Assembly (NCBI GenBank): GCA_009731375.1
Contig: BJOX01000234.1
Location: 394,625 to 458,624 of the forward strand
Source of the DNA: Paulinella micropora
Taxonomy: Eukaryota > Cercozoa > Imbricatea > Euglyphida
Reading direction: 5' to 3'
DNA: 64,000 nucleotides
Positions 23,021 through 32,093 of this stretch are shown piece by piece; positions within the stretch are counted from its first letter, which is position 1; every line of letters begins with the position of its first letter. A program made the translations under genes and the position numbers. Below the pieces are notes generated by a model. That model had not been told where the DNA came from and did not search any database. It saw only the letters and a list, made by a program, of their open reading frames with translations.

Positions 23021-23411
23021 TTATGTATTCGCGACTTGTCCAACCGCAAAGTATAAAACAAGCCTTAAAAAAGTAAAAAACCAACATAGGACATATAGAA
23101 AACATACATAGAAAATAAAAAAGTGTCAAATGTTTAACATAAATTTTTCTAACTGAGCACATTAAGAGAGATTTTGACGAAAGGACACATAAACCATATT
23201 TTTATTTCATAAAAATATATATAAACTGCGTGTATATGGTTTATGTGTCCTTTCGTCAAAATCTCTCTTAATGTGCTCAGTTAGAAAAATTTATGTTAAA
23301 CATTTGACACTTTTTTTTTTCTATGTATGTTTTCTATATGTCCTATGTTGGTTTTTTACTTTTTTAAGGCTTGTTTTATACTTTGCGGTTGGACAAGTCG
23401 CGAATACATAA
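23021..23411. repeat. 390-bp inverted repeat (hairpin-forming palindrome)
   Basis: The arms are 23,021-23,198 and 23,235-23,411, about 178 bp each and nearly perfect complements (ttatgtattcgcgacttgtc matches gacaagtcgcgaatacataa). They surround a ~36-bp AT-rich loop. There is no coding content. It could be a foldback element or MITE. It lies about 1.1 kb upstream of a protelomerase-like gene and so may be the kind of palindromic site those enzymes act on; this is inference. Confidence 0.85.
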
Positions 23412-24523
23412 ATGATCACACCACAAAAATTGGGGGGGGGGGTGAGTTATAAAAAAGTGAAATCTGTGGATCCACGAAATCAACAGATCGTAGGTTTTTG
23501 GGTATTTGGGGGGAGGATACGTACCCCATTGTGCTTTTTTTGACTTGAGATACGTACCTCATTGTGTGGCGAGTCGCAGGTAATATTCGCGGGGATTTCC
23601 TTTTTTTTCCTCCTCGTTCTTAAAAAATAAGGACGGGTAGAAAGGTGAAGAGTAAGACGACTTATTATCCTCCTCGTTCTTAAAAAATAAGGACGGGTAG
23701 AAAGGTGAAGAGTAAGACGACTTATAGTGAAATACTGGTTGCTAGGTGTCCTTATTTTTTTCAATAAGTCCTTATTTTTTTTCTTTTTTTTTTAAATACT
23801 CATTTTATTGATTCATTTTTTCTCAAAAACGTGAAAAAGTTTTGAAAATGTAAAAAAAAAAATCAATTTTTTTCATGTTTTGGAGGCCAAGTTTTCAATC
23901 GGTTTATTACCCGCGATGAATAGGAGAGCGTATTTTGCTGTTTTTGTAAATCAAGGGTACTTATGGAAACAAGGATCCGCCAACTCACAAGGACTTAAGC
24001 AATAGGTACAGGGGGCTTATTTCGTTGAAAAGTCTTCATTTAAACTATCGGGGGTTGTAATCCCCTGTTCTCAAATGTAAGATTACCCCCCGCGGGGTAA
24101 ATGGTGTTATGGACAATATAGGGGGGGTGGGGATCGGCCAACTTTTGAAAAAACAGGGGACGTCCCCAAGGACATAGTTAAACTCAGTCAAATGGTGTTA
24201 AATCCTCTTTTATATACACTATTTTTATAATAATAATCTTAATAATAATAATAATAAGGAAGTAAGGATGTGGCGTGTGGTAATATGGGCAGAGTTAGAA
24301 TTACAATAAAATATCACTTCTAGGGTGTCCTTAAAATTATAGTGGACTTTAAAATAAAAAAAAGACTTTAAGGACGGGGCAAAAAGAAGCAGTTAAAGGT
24401 GATTTGTGCTCTGAGACAAACGTGGTGGCAAACAATACGGGAAGCGTAGGCGAAGCGGAATTGACGGAGAGTTAATTTTAATTTTTGAGTTTGAAAAAAT
24501 AGACTTGTCTATTATATACTACG
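23412..24523. repeat. Repeat-bearing non-coding left end of the provirus
   Basis: No gene in 1.1 kb. A 60-bp unit (tcctcgttcttaaaaaat ...) is repeated exactly in tandem at about 23,611-23,670 and 23,671-23,730. gatacgtacc-cattgtg occurs twice (23,516 and 23,550). ctttaaggacggggc near 24,370 resembles part of the tandem unit. A GC-rich palindrome, ttaccccccgcggggtaa, lies at 24,083-24,100. Virophage and PLV ends often carry such repeats, but no right-hand partner remains. Confidence 0.55.
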
Positions 24524-25843
24524 ATGTGGAGCGAAGATGACAAGAAGTTTGTTATGCAGTTAAGAGTTGCTACTACTGAAAGTAAAATTTATGAAGTCGT
24601 GTCTAACTTCTACGATAGTGAGTTAAAACCAAGTATCTCCTTTCATAATTCCATTATATCTTTATTTAGCACACCAACGAGTGATGAAGAGGTGCTTGAG
24701 GTACTTAAAGTAATATATCCAAAATATGCTATCGTGTATCCTAATTTGAATAGTAGGTGACAAAGACTTTCTTAGGTGAGAAAAAAAGCGATAGAGCCTT
24801 ACCAAAGCGAAAAAGTATATGAAATGAGCAAACTTGATAAGTATTTTAATCTAAATGAAGACGAGCGGATTGATATCGTTGATGGATATAAGAAAGATGT
24901 CAAAGCCAAAAACGAACAAAAAATACAAATTGATGTCCGTGATGTAATGGCTAAAATGAACGATATGATATTAAGTAATGACCCTTATCTTAAACTACTT
25001 GCTTTGATGATAGCAATTGGAGCAAGGCCTGTAGAAATATTTGACAAAAACACATATGAATTAATACCAGATAAACCGAGTTGGTTGCGAGTGAATAACC
25101 TAGCGAAAAAGAGAGAAGGACAAAAAAAGAATTGGACTGAGAGGCATGTCGTCCTTTTTACTCCTCAGTTTGTAATAGAACAAGTAAATTCAATACGAAA
25201 CCATTTTAAAAAGAAAAAAGCAGTTATCATCAACAGCGAGGGAGTGCTTGATAAACAAAAGAATAATGAACTAAACAAAAGAATTATCAAAATCTTCCCT
25301 TGGCTATCAGAACACACACAGAAGAGTAGTATGTTGCGAAAACTATATGCTAGTTTGTCGTATAGTAATTTCGCCAATCCGAAATTGGAGAATTTTAACA
25401 CGTGGGTAAGCAATGTATTGGGGCACGGCGATATGCTTACTAGTTTTAGTTATAGTTGGGTTAATGTTGCAGACCCTGAAGAAATTAAGGCAGAAGGGAT
25501 TAAAACAGAATTAGAGGAGTTGAGACGCAAAATAGATTTATATTTGAATTTAAATAATACTAATGAAATTAAAAGCGAAAACGGAGACGAAGAATGTAGT
25601 TATATACCATTAGGTAAAAGCGCTAGTAGAGAGGATAAGTATAAATTGCTTGAGCAGATTTACAATGATAACCCTAATATTACAAATACTAAACTACGAA
25701 AATTAAGCGGGATTGGAGCCGTTATTGTCAATACGTTTATTAAAGAAAAGAGGGAAGCGACGAAAAACGAAGCGAAAAAAGAAGAGGAAACAAAAGCACC
25801 ATTAAGAAGAAGCACAAGAAATAAAAAGAAGGCTAATACTTAA
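24524..25843 (+). pseudogene. Tyrosine recombinase resembling a telomere resolvase (protelomerase), with two in-frame stops
   Basis: One reading frame runs 24,524-25,843 except for TGA at 24,758 and TAG at 24,773; together they would give about 440 codons. In the intact 355-codon part from 24,776 the catalytic set of tyrosine recombinases is visible: R84 (IGARPVEIF), K111/K112 (NLAKKR), R188 (SSMLRKLYASLSY), H217 (VLGHGDM) and Y226 (SFSYSW). The usual His three residues before the second Arg is absent. The GARPVEI, LAKKR and LRKLYA contexts look more like protelomerases than phage integrases. Protelomerases cut palindromes and seal the halves as hairpins. The tail has a winged-helix-like stretch and a basic end. 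Start by ATG at 24,524 follows ttatatactacg. Tyrosine recombinase is near certain; protelomerase is a strong suspicion. Confidence 0.75.
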
Positions 25844-26108
25844 CAACGACTAAAGGCGGTTCTCCATATTTTAGTCTAAGATTAGACTCCCGCCTGTAGC
25901 ATTTAATGGAGCAGATTGTGAAAAACTCAATACAATCTACGCCATAAAAATTGCCTGCTATAATCGGTGGGTGCGACTGAAATGTGCGAGACAAACCGCA
26001 TATATTACAAAATTCTTCTCCATATTTTGGCTGGGGCATCTCTGAATAAACGAATGTCCTTATGTGTCCAACTATATCGCTCGGCAATTCGCGCATTATT
26101 ACCGACAT
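25833..26108 (-). CDS. Small Cys-containing viral protein
   Basis: 91 residues. The N-terminus ELPSDIVGHIRTFV resembles the first helix of an F-box. Two Cys pairs follow (CNIC and, 35 residues on, CSIKC), plausible as one zinc site. It overlaps the 3' end of the recombinase gene by 11 bp and ends in TAG. It faces away from the spike gene across a 29-bp AT-rich shared promoter. An F-box-like function would mean hijacking host ubiquitin ligase; this is a guess from one short motif. Confidence 0.6.
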   Translation of the reverse strand: MSVIMRELPSDIVGHIRTFVYSEMPQPKYGEEFCNICGLSRTFQSHPPIIAGNFYGVDCIEFFTICSIKCYRRESNLRLKYGEPPLVVVKY

Positions 26109-26137
26109 GGTTTATATTACATATTATATAACAAAAA
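26109..26137. promoter_or_regulatory. Divergent viral promoter
   Basis: Only 29 bp separate two start codons, and the space is ttatattacatattatata-like. ATAATATA/TATATAAT strings also precede the starts at 24,524, 28,501, 30,446, 31,072 and 32,057, so this is probably the virus's shared promoter element. The capsid gene at 29,965 lacks it and has an A-run leader. Confidence 0.5.
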
Positions 26138-27397
26138 ATGAATTTGTTTGGTCAAAGCACGAATACGACATCATCATCAACTACATTGTCATCTTCTTCT
26201 TTATCTATTGATAACATCAAAGACGCTCTACCAACAACGGCCTTTGGAGAATTGCGAACGGCTACTCTGTCGCCAGTATTACAAAATGTATTTACTTATG
26301 GTATTAATACGCGATTCTTTGACAAAACGGAGACTAATGGCGGGGTGGTCTCATCTGCTAATTCAATGGCGGTTTTGACTACATCGGCCTCGGGTAATTC
26401 AACCGCGCAGATTACGACTATTGAGCGAGCCAAATATAGAAGTGGTATGGGTTTAGTTGCTAGATTCTCCGCATTGTTCCCGTCATCTATCGCCGCAGAT
26501 AGTTTCAATTGCGATATTGGCATAGGCACACCAGCAGACAATTTATGTTTTAGACAATCAAGTTTGGGAATGTCTGTTGTAAGAACGGCGGGAAGCGTAG
26601 AAAATGTAGTAAAACAATATGCGTGGAATGTTGATAAATGTAATAGCACGGGAAACTTCCCCACGATTGATTTTACTAAATTGAACGTGTTTGAAATAGT
26701 TGTTCAGTATCTGGGTAGCGGTCAAATTAGATTCAAAAATGAAAATCCACGCACTGGACGAATGGAAGTAATTCACTCAATTCAATACGCGAGCACTGCT
26801 ACTACTCCATCATTGGATCAGGCGGCGTTTGCTATTTATGCGAAGGCATATTCGTCAAGCCTCCAATCCGTTGTAATGAAAACAGCGAGTATGTTTTTGG
26901 CAGTTGANNNNNNNNNNAGCAGTTGAAGGAAATATTGATAGGACTATTGCTATAACCAATTCGTATGATTCGGTTAAAACTATAGGAGCAACTGAGAATG
27001 CTATATTTACCATTAGAAACCGCGCCACATTTAACAGCAAAACGAATTACAACATAATCTACTTTGAGAATTTATGTATCAGCAATTCGGACACTAAANN
27101 NNNNNNNNATGTATCGTGAGAATTATTCTTAATACCACATTGGGAGGAACACCTTCTTATTCAAATTACGATACAAACACATCGTTAGCAGAGGTTGATA
27201 CAGCGGGGACAACAAGAACGGGTGGAAGTGTGATATTTACATATGTGCTGTCTGGTGGCTCATCAATATACATTGATTTGTCTCAATATAATATCAAGAT
27301 AGGGTCAGGTAAGACATTTACTATATCCGCACAAAATACGAGCGGTGGAACGGCGAGCATTTACGCTTCATTAAACTGGATTGAAGATCAGATTTAA
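26138..27397 (+). CDS. Spike- or fibre-like structural protein, two N gaps
   Basis: About 415 codons with assembly gaps at 26,908 and 27,100; a few bases are repeated across the first gap. The N-terminus is a Ser/Thr linker, then FGELRTATLSPVLQNVFTYG. The remainder is rich in Gly, Ser, Thr, Ile and Val in alternating beta-strand pattern, ending GSGKTFTISAQNTSGGTASIYASLNWIEDQI-like (partly quoted). It resembles viral and phage attachment proteins in composition only. It is the one long plus-strand gene among minus-strand virion genes. A role as host-recognition spike is inference. Confidence 0.65.
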
Positions 27398-27477
27398 ACA
27401 AAAAAATAAGGTTTTATTTATGGCAAAATATTATATCATAGAATATTGTATTTGCGCATCAACTTTCTTTTCTATCT

Positions 27478-27711
27478 TTATTGACATTTTTTAATATATT
27501 CAAACCCCTTATCCTTGATTAACTTTTCTGTTATACGCGCGTGATTTCTCTTCAAATATATGTAGAATTGGTCAATATTAACACCGCAGGGGATTTGTTC
27601 TTTATGTTGTCGTCGTCGCCGTGAGTTGATGTTTTTGATTAGAGTAAATAGTATATCTAAATTTTGTATGTAGGTCATTATATTTATGTATTCTTTTTTT
27701 TGCTTAAGCAT
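27478..27711 (-). CDS. Small basic viral protein, overlapping the penton stop
   Basis: 77 residues from an ATG (27,711) lying inside the last codons of the penton gene (overlap ATGCTTAA), a translation-coupled layout. It is rich in Lys, Arg and Ile (NINSRRRRQHK, YLKRNHARI). Family not recognised; nucleic-acid binding would fit the charge. Confidence 0.55.
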   Translation of the reverse strand: MLKQKKEYINIMTYIQNLDILFTLIKNINSRRRRQHKEQIPCGVNIDQFYIYLKRNHARITEKLIKDKGFEYIKKCQ

Positions 27712-28501
27712 GATACACCTTGAGAAGAATACTAACTTCAAAATTGACAGGACATTCAAGCACATTGCCACTCGCATTTCTAATTACAATATCAATAGAC
27801 CTTAAACTTTTCGTTGTATTAAATGGCACATAATCGGCAACATCGTTTGATGATTCAAAGTAGCACTGGACTCCATAGGGTTTATCTAAATTACATTTAC
27901 CAACCACGGAGAAATTACCATTTGCTTCAACTAAACCAGACTGATTCAATGCACGGCTATGCACATAAACTGCTGTTTCACCAATTAGATTGACTATGGA
28001 TTGCATTGTGCTACTCGCCGAGGCAGAGATATCGGCAGTTAGTCCTATCTTGTCGCTAATAGTGCTGTTATCGTAATCAAAAGCATACGTATCACCAGTG
28101 AAAGCGAAATTCAATTTATTAACGGAGTTCAAAGTTATAACTACGGAGTTAGGGGTAATTGCTGAATTAATCGCAGTTTGAAGAGCGGTAATAAATGTAT
28201 CAATGGTGTATTGATTTTCTGTTACGATTGCCGTTTTTGTAGCCAATCCAGTTGTTTTAATCAATGTGAGAGTGTTGGCATAACTCGGTATGTTTGGGAA
28301 AACGTTTGGAATAGAGATACTTTTAATGACATAAGCACTAATTATATCAATATTACGACCAGTTGCTGGTAAATCAACGACGAAACGGCCATTGTGAGTA
28401 GAAGCGGATTTTGTTTCTGTTTTATCGCTTGAGGAGACGCGAAGGAGGAAATTTTTTTTTGTTCGCTTCTCGTCTTCAAGATTGCTTATCGTAAAACTCA
28501 T
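27704..28501 (-). CDS. Minor capsid (penton) protein
   Basis: 265 residues. This is the single jelly-roll penton of Polinton-like viruses, which forms the five-fold vertices of the capsid. Family features are a basic/hydroxylated N-terminal arm, SISIPNVFPNIPSYANTL (the strand with the I-P-N-x-x-x-N-I motif), then QYTIDTFITALQTAIN and LNFAFTGDTYAFDY followed by KIGL. The C-terminal half has alternating beta strands. It lies 40 bp downstream of the major capsid gene on the same strand, the usual MCP-penton pairing. The frame is intact. Confidence 0.85.
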   Translation of the reverse strand: MSFTISNLEDEKRTKKNFLLRVSSSDKTETKSASTHNGRFVVDLPATGRNIDIISAYVIKSISIPNVFPNIPSYANTLTLIKTTGLATKTAIVTENQYTIDTFITALQTAINSAITPNSVVITLNSVNKLNFAFTGDTYAFDYDNSTISDKIGLTADISASASSTMQSIVNLIGETAVYVHSRALNQSGLVEANGNFSVVGKCNLDKPYGVQCYFESSNDVADYVPFNTTKSLRSIDIVIRNASGNVLECPVNFEVSILLKVYHA

Positions 28502-28541
28502 TGCTATATTATAACATAATATATTTTAATTTTTAATTTTT

Positions 28542-29965
28542 TTATTGTTTAACAACTGATCTGCTAGGATAAATAGACGCGACTTTGACATATTTCAACC
28601 AAGCAGTGATTGATTTATTTGTAGCAGCATAATCAGAAGCATAACGAAGAGTGACTTCCGCAGTTCGTGAATTATTGACTGCGATACCAGATGCTCCAAT
28701 GTGTGGCGACTGATTGAGTGTCTGGATAATAGTAGCAAAACCAGCGTTGGATGTAAGTCCTGTTTTGCCTGAAGCANNNNNNNNNNTGAAACAGATGAAG
28801 ACATGTAAGCATCACGAATGCTCATAGTCGCTTGGAGATTGTTATTATACAATTCCGCGCATCCTCGTTGAACGGAGGCAAGAGTATCTGTGCTTCCTCC
28901 TAGTTCTATCTTTTGTTGCGGAGCATACCAATCACCAATACGGCATTGATATTGTCTGTAAGGCATTTGAGCAGTTCCCAAGTTGTCAATATTGGCATTA
29001 TCAGAAAGCACATTCTGAGTTACGATATACAAGCACTGAGCACGGGCGACGGCCTTATTTACTTGAAGATTAAAATCAACAGACACCCCCGGATTCGCCT
29101 TTTGGTTATAATATGTTTCATAAGTGTATGGGAGCCCATCCTTGCTTCCCATCTGTTCCAAAATATTTCTCTGCACCGCGGGAGCAAGAGAGAATGTCTC
29201 CAACATAACAACTGGATTTGTTATGGTGTATTTCAAATTAGTGGTAGTAAATACACTAGGAATCGCACCATCAGAGGTTCCGATAATAGTCAATGCTTCA
29301 TGTACTGGTGCAAATGTCAAACGAAGTCTCATACCACTAATCAGAGAAGGAGGAATGAGAGTTTCTTCATTAAACACTCCCGAGAAGTAATGAAGAGGAA
29401 TACAAACTCTCAAAACTTTACCAGTCGCAACACTACCAGCAGTGGGATCATTAAGGGTAAAATCTTGTACGGAATATGTGTCAGATTTAATCTCCTTACT
29501 AACTTCAACGGATTCTCTCTGTCCCGCCATTTGTGCCTGCCGACGATAATCAAAAGGATAATGCCAAGGAAGAATATTTCGCACCATTTTATTAACATCT
29601 TCAATTCGTTCAAGTTCGCTACCATCCTTACTTTCCAACAAAAATCTTTCAAAAATAGCGGTTGCGGGAGTGTTCTGGAAACCAAGAGCACAAGCAACAG
29701 CAACTGCTTTTGCATTAGTGGCAACCAATCCTTCGGCCATAATGTCAAATGACAAATAGCAATTCTTTCCATAAACAAAATCAGTGCTTGCCTGTAATGT
29801 AAAAATCATTTCAGTTCCAGAATCACTGGTATAAGTCTGCTGGTCAGCGAAGTTCTTCTTAAAAATACTTCCCTGTTCAGAGAGCGCCAGACTTGCTGGC
29901 AACTCATATCTGAGGTTGTTGAGGGTCATCAACTCCTCAGTAACTTCAATCTCCTTTCTTTCCAT
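28542..29965 (-). CDS. Major capsid protein, double jelly-roll (one N gap)
   Basis: About 475 codons. The N-terminal part (29,965-28,787) reads LPASLALSEQGSIF, DFVYGKNCYLSFD, ILPWHYPFDYRRQAQM and LHYFSGVF ... LIPPSLISGMRLRL, the layout of PLV/virophage double jelly-roll capsid proteins. The N gap at 28,777-28,786 hides a few residues. After it the true frame is TGLTSNAGFATIIQTLNQS ... ITAWLKYVKVASIYPSRSV, ending TAA at 28,542-28,544, not the out-of-phase reading to 28,595. It lacks the ATAATATA promoter string and has an A-rich leader (ccacacaaaaaaaaATG). Length fits the family. Confidence 0.88.
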
Positions 29966-30047
29966 TTTTTTTTGTGTGGTTGTGGGATTGTAAAATTCGC
30001 AATGCTACTATACTAAAAAAATAATAATAGAAATTAAAAATAATTAT

Positions 30048-30446
30048 TTATTCACCTGAAACGGATTGTTTAATAAAATCAACTGATTTCTGTATGTTGT
30101 CAAGTCTTGTGTCTTGTGGTGAAGTCAATTGAAACTCTCTTGCCTCAGCATTCTCAACTGCTTTCTAGAAATAAGCCAAACTGCTAACAGCAGTGTCCAA
30201 ATCAACAACATCTGCATTTTCTTTTTTATCAGAAATGTCTGTTAATGTGTTTTGAATAGTGCTCTTCTCATACGGGACTAAATCGCCAAATTCGGTCAAT
30301 GGTTGATTAACTAATGGGGCACCATGACTACTCCACAATTCAAACTGGTTTAGTTGAAACCCATCACTTTTCGGTCGGTTTGCTTCATTTATCCTCTTAA
30401 TAAAGTCAATTGGCAAACGTTTTGAAGCACTTGAGTTTTTAATCAT
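30048..30446 (-). pseudogene. Small viral protein with premature TAG
   Basis: A frame of 133 codons interrupted by TAG at 30,165-30,167 after 93 residues. The same frame continues for 38 codons (KAVENAEAREFQL ... DFIKQSVSGE) to TAA at 30,048. The product is charged and without a recognised domain. It sits between the capsid gene and a second charged protein in the virion cluster, so a minor structural role is possible. Confidence 0.6.
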
Positions 30447-30490
30447 TATATAATATAAGTTAATTTAATTTAAATCAACTTTAAAATATA
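30447..30490. promoter_or_regulatory. AT-rich intergenic palindrome, copy 1
   Basis: It contains aagttaatttaatttaaatcaacttt, near-palindromic. The same block in the other orientation fills 32,058-32,090. Each sits between two minus-strand genes, so a terminator/promoter boundary is likely. Confidence 0.4.
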
Positions 30491-30509
30491 TTTTATCAAT
30501 TACCATTAA

Positions 30510-31072
30510 TTATTTTTTCATAATTTGTAAATTCTTGTGTGTAATTCTTTCCTCTTTCATTTTCTTTAAATCCGCTATGGCTTGATTTACATCAACGTCA
30601 TTAGTTTCAGTAACCTCCTTAGGTAGTGGCGGAGTTTCCTTAGAAGCATCTTCCATTGCTTCTATCTTACTTGCTGGTGTTGTGGTAGTTTGTTTCGGCG
30701 CAGCAAAGGAGTGGGATTGACAGATTTGGGTAAAGATTGTTCAATCTTAAGCGCTGGAGACATCTCAATAGGTTTGGCATTTGGTTTAGGCAATGAAGTT
30801 TTTGCCGATTCTATGTCTGGTATTTTTCTTTTTAATGATTCATCTGGCATTTGGTCTAGTTGCTGTTCATTGTTCTTACTCCCCTTGCTTACTTTTGGTT
30901 TTAATTGACGCTTAATCTTGCCACTCTTAATATCCTCTTCTATCTTCTTTACTGCTAAGTATTCGGGCGATCCCTTACGAATCGTTACGAATTTTCCTTG
31001 CGCATTTTGTTTATACCAAATAGCAATTGCTTGTTGATAGCAAGTCTTGTATAATTTAGTTGATTCCGTCAT
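30510..31072 (-). pseudogene. Charged viral protein with a frameshift
   Basis: From ATG at 31,072: TKLYKTCYQQAIAIWYKQN, FVTIRKGSPEYLAVKKIEED, then a Lys/Pro-rich linker. Near 30,700 the frame changes. The initial frame ends at TAG 30,662, while the neighbouring frame continues coherently (APKQTTTTPASKIEAMED ... DVNQAIADLKKMKEER) to TAA at 30,510. The intact gene would be about 187 residues. The WYKQN-x-GSPEY segment resembles small basic virion or DNA-binding proteins of large DNA viruses; not firmly assigned. Confidence 0.6.
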
Positions 31073-31135
31073 GTCATATATTATGGCGNNNNNNNNNNGT
31101 ATTATGGTGAAGAAAAAACCATTTAATTTAATTTT

Positions 31136-32057
31136 TTACAGGTTTGTCATATCTCTATCCTTATTTAATCGCAATATAGTAGAGAAATTCTTTCTAAACT
31201 GGGTCGTTCTATCACTAGCCGTATTATTAATTGCTAGAAATGAATAAGGTTCTGCTGTAGCATATTTAACCATATTGTAAAATTCTTTTTGGTGAGAAAA
31301 GGACTTTCATATTCATCTGCCAGTCAGTCAAGTTCGCTTCTCCTTACTCCATTAAAAATAATCATCCAATGACAATTAATTCTTATTCTTCGCGGGAGTT
31401 GTGTATAACTCTGAGTTGCTACCCAGACTGACACCTTAGCATGTGTTGAAGCGAAAAACAACTCGGTAAGCACTTCTGATTTGAGAAAGGTTTTACTCTG
31501 TGCTATGTCATCCNNNNNNNNNNGATATCATCCAATAACAATAATATTTTTGGTGCTTTCTTAAACCCTTTAGTTTTAATTAGTTCTTTTTGTTTAGTTA
31601 ATATTTCGCGCATTAGTTCTGGGCGGTCTTCTTTGATTATGTCTTCTTTTTTTAACTTGAGAGTGTCCTCCAAAATCGGGCATGGACTTAAGCAAAAGAC
31701 GACTATTCTATCGTAAAAACCTTTCAACATGTTCTTTTTGGCGAGTAGATTACAAATCATAACTGATTTACCTCCGCCAGTGCTCGCACATATAACCATA
31801 GTTCCCATTGCTGGCAATATTCCTTCTTTTTGAATAGGGAGCAATTCAACGCCATCTCTTTGTGTTTTAATTGGTTGAATTTCCAAGTCATTGTGAAATT
31901 TGGGCTGTTTTTTGCTATCTAACTCTGTTATTACTGGCCTGTCAATGGTAAATTCCTCGTGTGCTTTTTCTATGTTGGTTTTCTCCAGATTCTGCTTCAA
32001 AAGTGTTTTTCGTGGCAACTTGTTTGCTATTAATCCTTTACGTATAGATTTAGGCAT
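31136..32057 (-). pseudogene. A32-like genome-packaging ATPase, broken
   Basis: FtsK/HerA-type ATPase that pumps DNA into the capsid. Walker A is CASTGGGKSV (about residues 90-99) and Walker B is ILLLLDDI (about 171-178). An N gap lies at 31,514-31,523. Beyond it the frame gives TELFFASTHAKVSVWVATQS, the sensor-like region ending in Q, and INCHWMIIFNGVRRSELD, where TGA follows. A frameshift then leads to YATAEPYSFLAINN and TQFRKNFSTILRLNK, ending TAA at 31,136. The enzyme is therefore inactive in this copy. Start ATG 32,057 follows the repeat at 32,058-32,090. Confidence 0.85.
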
Positions 32058-32093
32058 CTAAAGTTGATTTAATTTAAATTAACTTTTCTTATA
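32058..32093. promoter_or_regulatory. AT-rich intergenic palindrome, copy 2
   Basis: Inverted copy of the block at 30,447-30,490, next to an ATAATATA string, directly upstream of the ATPase start. Confidence 0.4.

Noticed and set aside
24741-24776. A 19-nt GT-AG mini-intron joining the two halves of the recombinase frame
   Set aside because: Removing gtgacaaagactttcttag shifts the frame straight into another TGA, so it does not restore the protein.
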